NCBI RefSeq assembly: GCF_905475465.1
Contig: NC_062250.1
Span: 7,338,501 to 7,402,500, forward strand
Direction of reading: 5' to 3'
Origin: Pieris napi
Taxonomy: Eukaryota; Arthropoda; Insecta; Lepidoptera; Pieridae
DNA length: 64,000 nucleotides
Each line of letters begins with the position of its first letter. Position 1 is the stretch's first letter. The notes below the pieces were generated by a model. The model saw nothing but the letters and a program-made list of their open reading frames with translations. It was not told the origin of the DNA and did not search any database. Below, piece after piece: positions 59,318-64,000 of this stretch. Position numbers and translations under genes: made by a program.

Positions 59318-59905
59318 CTTGGGGTAAGTTTATAAAATAATATTTATCAATACAGCATTATTTTACGAAAAAAAATTATATATATAAACATTAAGCTTCG
59401 TGAAATTGAACTTTGTTATTGTTACAGAAGGCCCGTTTCCACTTTTAAAGTTTAAACCTCTATTTCAAGAAATAAATGATGTAATCCATTAAAAAATACT
59501 TAATATAATATCTATAGATGGCGAAGAAAATGTAGGCACGAAACGACCAATTGGTTTCTCGGCGTTGGTTATTATCGCTTTTTTCCAATACTCAAGAAAT
59601 TATATGGTATTGACGAAACCTAGAACATATGCTGCTGAGATGAACGAAGAGTCTAGTAAATACTAAATAGATGATCTAAGGTAAACATTTTGATTACTTT
59701 AGCATTAAAAATATAATTTTTATCCAAGAACCAATTTTTCGATGCAGTCTTGATCATGTCTTGTCTCCAGCAGAGATAAGTCGAACAAAAAACGATAAAT
59801 AAGATAGGTAAATATTGTAATATATTTGTATTTTTCTACTATACTAAAATTATAAATCTAATAATTTCAGAGATCCCCAAATGTTCAAAATTCCTGATAG
59901 AAAAA
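59318..59905 (+). other. Splice-like signals at the edge of the big inverted repeat
   Basis: GTAAGT donor at 59324, TTGTTACAG acceptor ending 59427, CTAAG|GTAAAC donor at 59681 and an AATTTCAG acceptor ending 59870 lie in a workable order. Between them, 59490-59665 is open (GEENVGTKRPIGFSALVIIA, then FFQYSRNYMVLTK) but has no early ATG. This might be an untranslated or degenerate transcript. Speculative. Confidence 0.15.
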
Positions 59906-61328
59906 TACATTCTGCCTTTGAAGAAGAAGAATATTACATGTGTATCATACAACAAGGCCCCTGGATATAAAAAGACACAATAGTGCAGACATTTTCAAAT
60001 TATTGAATTTCGACTATCCTTCAATTTATAATAAATGATAACACAGTACAATTTCGGTTCCTATATTTTTATAAAATATATTGATATAACATTAAGGTTT
60101 TGGATAAAAACATTATTCTGCTTTACACAAGTATGAAATACCATCATTACATACATGATGGTTTAAGTACTTATTAAGCTTTTTTAAATTTATCGTTCAT
60201 AACTATTACTTTTTACAAACTAATTAGAAAATATATTAAAATAAATATATTTATCTACAAAATAAAGTAGATGATATTGATTAGCTCTATGTGAGGCTGT
60301 GTTTTAATTAGTTTTTATTATACTTAAGTTTGTTTTACTGAAAGTTATTTTGTAGTGTGTTAAAAGTTTACTATAATCATTAAATTAAATGTTTAAAGTT
60401 ATTATATTGTTCTTTTATTCACCTATAAAGTAACATGGCTTATATATTTTTCATTTCGGCTTAGCTATGTATTTAACTCGGTTACTACGTTTTCTATAGG
60501 CAGTCATTAAATAAGTGGTAGATTTAATTAATCATTTTATTAATATAATATTATTAGATACAAAAAAAATATTATGAAGTACACAATTATCTTAAACACG
60601 GTAATACAATTTTTCATATAAAAATCATAGTTGTCCAAACTGCATTCAAAATAAATCTATTTTTTTAGACCACTAATCAGTGGTCTCGGTTTAATATCTC
60701 TTCTTAACATTTCAATAATTGGTCATTTTCTTCCTCATTCTTGACAACTACCACTGATGGCTGTAATACAATGATTATCTGTTAAAATTGTAAATAGGGA
60801 AATGTGGTAGGTCACTGTACTGACACAATAATATTGCATAGCAATTTAATTATTGTAAAGTTAAGGTAAATAATAAAAAAACTTGCATAAAACACACAAA
60901 AACTTATATATGGGATATCTTTGTATTTCTAAGTAAAGTATCTTAAAAACATGTTTGATAATATTATAACTAAGCCAAATATTATTAAAAGTTTTATGGT
61001 AACAAGGCTTAGTAATTTCGCACAGTATTTGATTCAGTACTATGAATAAAAAAAATCTTGAGCAAACCTATATTTAGACTCAAAAATCCAAATCCAAGTA
61101 TGTACTTTAAAAACAATTATTTATTAATGAAACAAATCCAAGACCCATAAAGGGTATGTTTAGTTTTAAAGTGTAGTCAGCAGCAATAACTATCTTTTGA
61201 TTGCTTCATTAAATAAGTTATGGCAATGTTGTTTCCAACATTTAAAATTAACGTTGATCACTTGAAATGGTATGAATTTGAGCAATTGAAAGCTTATATA
61301 TTTGATCCAACATACCTAACATGATTAT
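59414..61328 (+). repeat. Left arm of a giant inverted repeat
   Basis: About 1.9 kb that matches the reverse complement of 62106-64000 almost base for base. Checked pairs include ttgttattgttacagaaggc (59414) with the window end, and catacctaacatgattat (61311) with 62106-62123. Differences seen: one indel of about 20 bp near 60665 (the left arm has an extra gaccactaatcagtggtc-type dyad) and single substitutions, for example near 59580 (tttttt versus tttctt) and near 60453. No gene is found in the arm. The left limit could lie further left. Confidence 0.95.
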
Positions 61329-62105
61329 TTATACTTGTATTCTGAAATCTGAACAATTAAATTAAATTCAACTTGATCAGTTAAAATTAATACTTCTTAT
61401 ATTTCATGAATGGAATTTGAAGTTAGGAAACCTAAAAATATTTTTTTATTTGACATTTTTAACCAACAATTTCATTATTCTTTACAATGTCGCTTCGATT
61501 TAACCTATTACATTTGACTTCAAATTTGCCATCAAACAAACAAACTTTGTTAACTGTTTTACTAGTCACTACTTATTCCTATTTATTTACTATGATAGTT
61601 ATTATATTTCTAAAATAGTTTTAATAGAATTCAGTTTTTATGAGTGTTAGTAAAAACATAGGTAATATTGTTGTTGTGTGTTTGACCTCTGAATCACTTA
61701 AAAAGGTTGCAATAGTAGTTTCATGGCATCTAAAAAGTACCAACACTTGCACTTACACAAATGAATAAATATATAAACACTAATTTTTCTTCTTTATAGA
61801 TAGGTACCCTTTTATTTTATAATTACTCAACAAAATATTATATGAAAACATTGGTATTAACCTTGGTTACCTTTAGTAACATTTTGAAAATTTAAAACAC
61901 CTATCCATCCTGTTTACTTTGAATCCGTAGCCCATTTGCTGAGAGAATCACTTTTAGCGTGACATCATCTTTTATCTTTTTGTTAAGATAATATTCTTAA
62001 ATTTTTTACAATATATCCAGATGTTAGGTATCCCTTGTTTCGTGCTGAAACATAATTAATATTTTTAAGTTTCTGTCGGTTTATCTTTTTTTTTAATTCA
62101 AACGT
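61329..62105. other. Unique spacer of the giant inverted repeat
   Basis: 777 bp of AT-rich sequence between the arms. No open frame of note, no TIR, no match to other repeats in the window. Confidence 0.85.
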
Positions 62106-64000
62106 ATAATCATGTTAGGTATGTTGGATCAAATATATAAGCTTTCAATTGCTCAAATTCATACCATTTCAAGTGATCAACGTTAATTTTAAATGTTGGA
62201 AACAACATTGCCATAACTTATTTAATGAAGCAATCAAAAGATAGTTATTGCTGCTGACTACACTTTAAAACTAAACATACCCTTTATGGGTCTTGGATTT
62301 GTTTCATTAATAAATAATTGTTTTTAAAGTACATACTTGGATTTGGATTTTTGAGTCTAAATATAGGTTTGCTCAAGATTTTTTTTATTCATAGTACTGA
62401 ATCAAATACTGTGCGAAATTACTAAGCCTTGTTACCATAAAACTTTTAATAATATTTGGCTTAGTTATAATATTATCAAACATGTTTTTAAGATACTTTA
62501 CTTAGAAATACAAAGATATCCCATATATAAGTTTTTGTGTGTTTTATGCAAGTTTTTTTATTATTTACCTTAACTTTACAATAATTAAATTGCTATGCAA
62601 TATTATTGTGTCAGTACTGTGACCTACCACATTTCCCTATTTACAATTTTAACAGATAATCATTGTATTACAGCCATCAGTGGTAGTTGTCAAGAATGAG
62701 GAAGAAAATGACCAATTATTGAAATGTTAAGAAGAGATATTAAACCGAGACCACTAATCTATTTTGAATGCAGTTTGGACAACTATGATTTTTATATGAA
62801 AAATTGTATTACCGTGTTTAAGATAATTGTGTACTTCATAATAATTTTTTTGTATCTAATAATATTATATTAATAAAATGATTAATTAAATCTACCACTT
62901 ATTTAATGACTGCCTATAGAAAACGTAGTAACCGAGTTAAATACATAGCTAAGCCGAAACGAAAAATATATAAGCCATGTTACTTTATAGGTGAATAAAA
63001 GAACAATATAATAACTTTAAACATTTAATTTAATGATTATAGTAAACTTTTAACACACTACAAAATAACTTTCAGTAAAACAAACTTAAGTATAATAAAA
63101 ACTAATTAAAACACAGCCTCACATAGAGCTAATCAATATCATCTACTTTATTTTGTAGATAAATATATTTATTTTAATATATTTTCTAATTAGTTTGTAA
63201 AAAGTAATAGTTATGAACGATAAATTTAAAAAAGCTTAATAAGTACTTAAACCATCATGTATGTAATGATGGTATTTCATACTTGTGTAAAGCAGAATAA
63301 TGTTTTTATCCAAAACCTTAATGTTATATCAATATATTTTATAAAAATATAGGAACCGAAATTGTACTGTGTTATCATTTATTATAAATTGAAGGATAGT
63401 CGAAATTCAATAATTTGAAAATGTCTGCACTATTGTGTCTTTTTATATCCAGGGGCCTTGTTGTATGATACACATGTAATATTCTTCTTCTTCAAAGGCA
63501 GAATGTATTTTTCTATCAGGAATTTTGAACATTTGGGGATCTCTGAAATTATTAGATTTATAATTTTAGTATAGTAGAAAAATACAAATATATTACAATA
63601 TTTACCTATCTTATTTATCGTTTTTTGTTCGACTTATCTCTGCTGGAGACAAGACATGATCAAGACTGCATCGAAAAATTGGTTCTTGGATAAAAATTAT
63701 ATTTTTAATGCTAAAGTAATCAAAATGTTTACCTTAGATCATCTATTTAGTATTTACTAGACTCTTCGTTCATCTCAGCAGCATATGTTCTAGGTTTCGT
63801 CAATACCATATAATTTCTTGAGTATTGGAAGAAAGCGATAATAACCAACGCCGAGAAACCAATTGGTCGTTTCGTGCCTACATTTTCTTCGCCATCTATA
63901 GATATTATATTAAGTATTTTTTAATGGATTACATCATTTATTTCTTGAAATAGAGGTTTAAACTTTAAAAGTGGAAACGGGCCTTCTGTAACAATAACAA
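62106..64000 (-). repeat. Right arm of the giant inverted repeat (runs off the window)
   Basis: Reverse-complement partner of 59414-61328. It is still matching at the last base of the window, so the true arm length is unknown and at least 1.9 kb. Confidence 0.95.

Noticed and set aside
59414..64000. Calling the giant inverted repeat a Maverick/Polinton or other named large transposon
   Set aside because: No integrase, polymerase or capsid-like coding sequence is present; the spacer is only 777 bp.
1..64000. CRISPR array, bacterial operon, rRNA or prophage
   Set aside because: No regularly spaced direct repeats, no bacterial coding density, and every sizeable coding stretch is a eukaryotic retroelement.

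Overview
The window looks like nuclear DNA from a moth or butterfly (Lepidoptera). It is very AT-rich and gene-poor. It is packed with element types typical of that order: tRNA-derived SINEs with an A-box/B-box head, short LEP1-like Helitrons (5' TC, 3' hairpin plus CTAG, inserted between A and T), 5'-truncated RTE-like and jockey/CR1-group LINEs, and many TIR-bearing MITEs. There is no bacterial-style gene organisation, no CRISPR array, no rRNA and no convincing tRNA gene. All calls were made by reading the sequence by eye; no database search was run.

Layout. 1-6 kb: a MITE, LINE 3'-end relics, and an RTE-like relic split by a nested palindromic element (4567-5116), then a SINE. 6-13 kb: mostly featureless AT-rich DNA with two jockey-like relics and a 47-nt perfect palindrome. 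13.7-20 kb: a LINE tail, a long hairpin element, SINE and MITE copies, one weak exon candidate, and a 5'-truncated RTE-like insertion with a 13-bp target duplication. 21-31 kb: MITEs, including two (23008-23475 and 28733-29338) that still carry the first codons of a PIF/Harbinger transposase. 33.1-33.3 kb: the best candidate for a host gene, a first exon encoding a signal-peptide-like start, with an arthropod Inr and a DPE spaced exactly at +28. 34-42 kb: an oppositely oriented Helitron pair, an RTE-like relic, and SINE and MITE copies. 42.8-46.7 kb: a nearly full-length CR1/jockey-group LINE with endonuclease and YADD reverse transcriptase, split by a 717-bp MITE whose sibling lies at 50.5-51.2 kb. 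47-59 kb: further relics, MITEs and one unexplained open stretch at 52.3 kb. 59.4-64 kb: a very large, nearly identical inverted repeat (arms of about 1.9 kb, spacer 777 bp) running off the window end.

How it works together. Most of the window is probably intron or intergenic DNA that has accumulated transposons. If the exon at 33264-33312 is real, its phase-1 donor means that part or all of the sequence to its right is the first intron of a plus-strand gene encoding a secreted or cell-surface protein, whose other exons I could not find. The only sizeable intact coding sequence is the LINE reverse transcriptase. The least-explained structures are the terminal inverted repeat and the nested palindrome at 4.6-5.1 kb.
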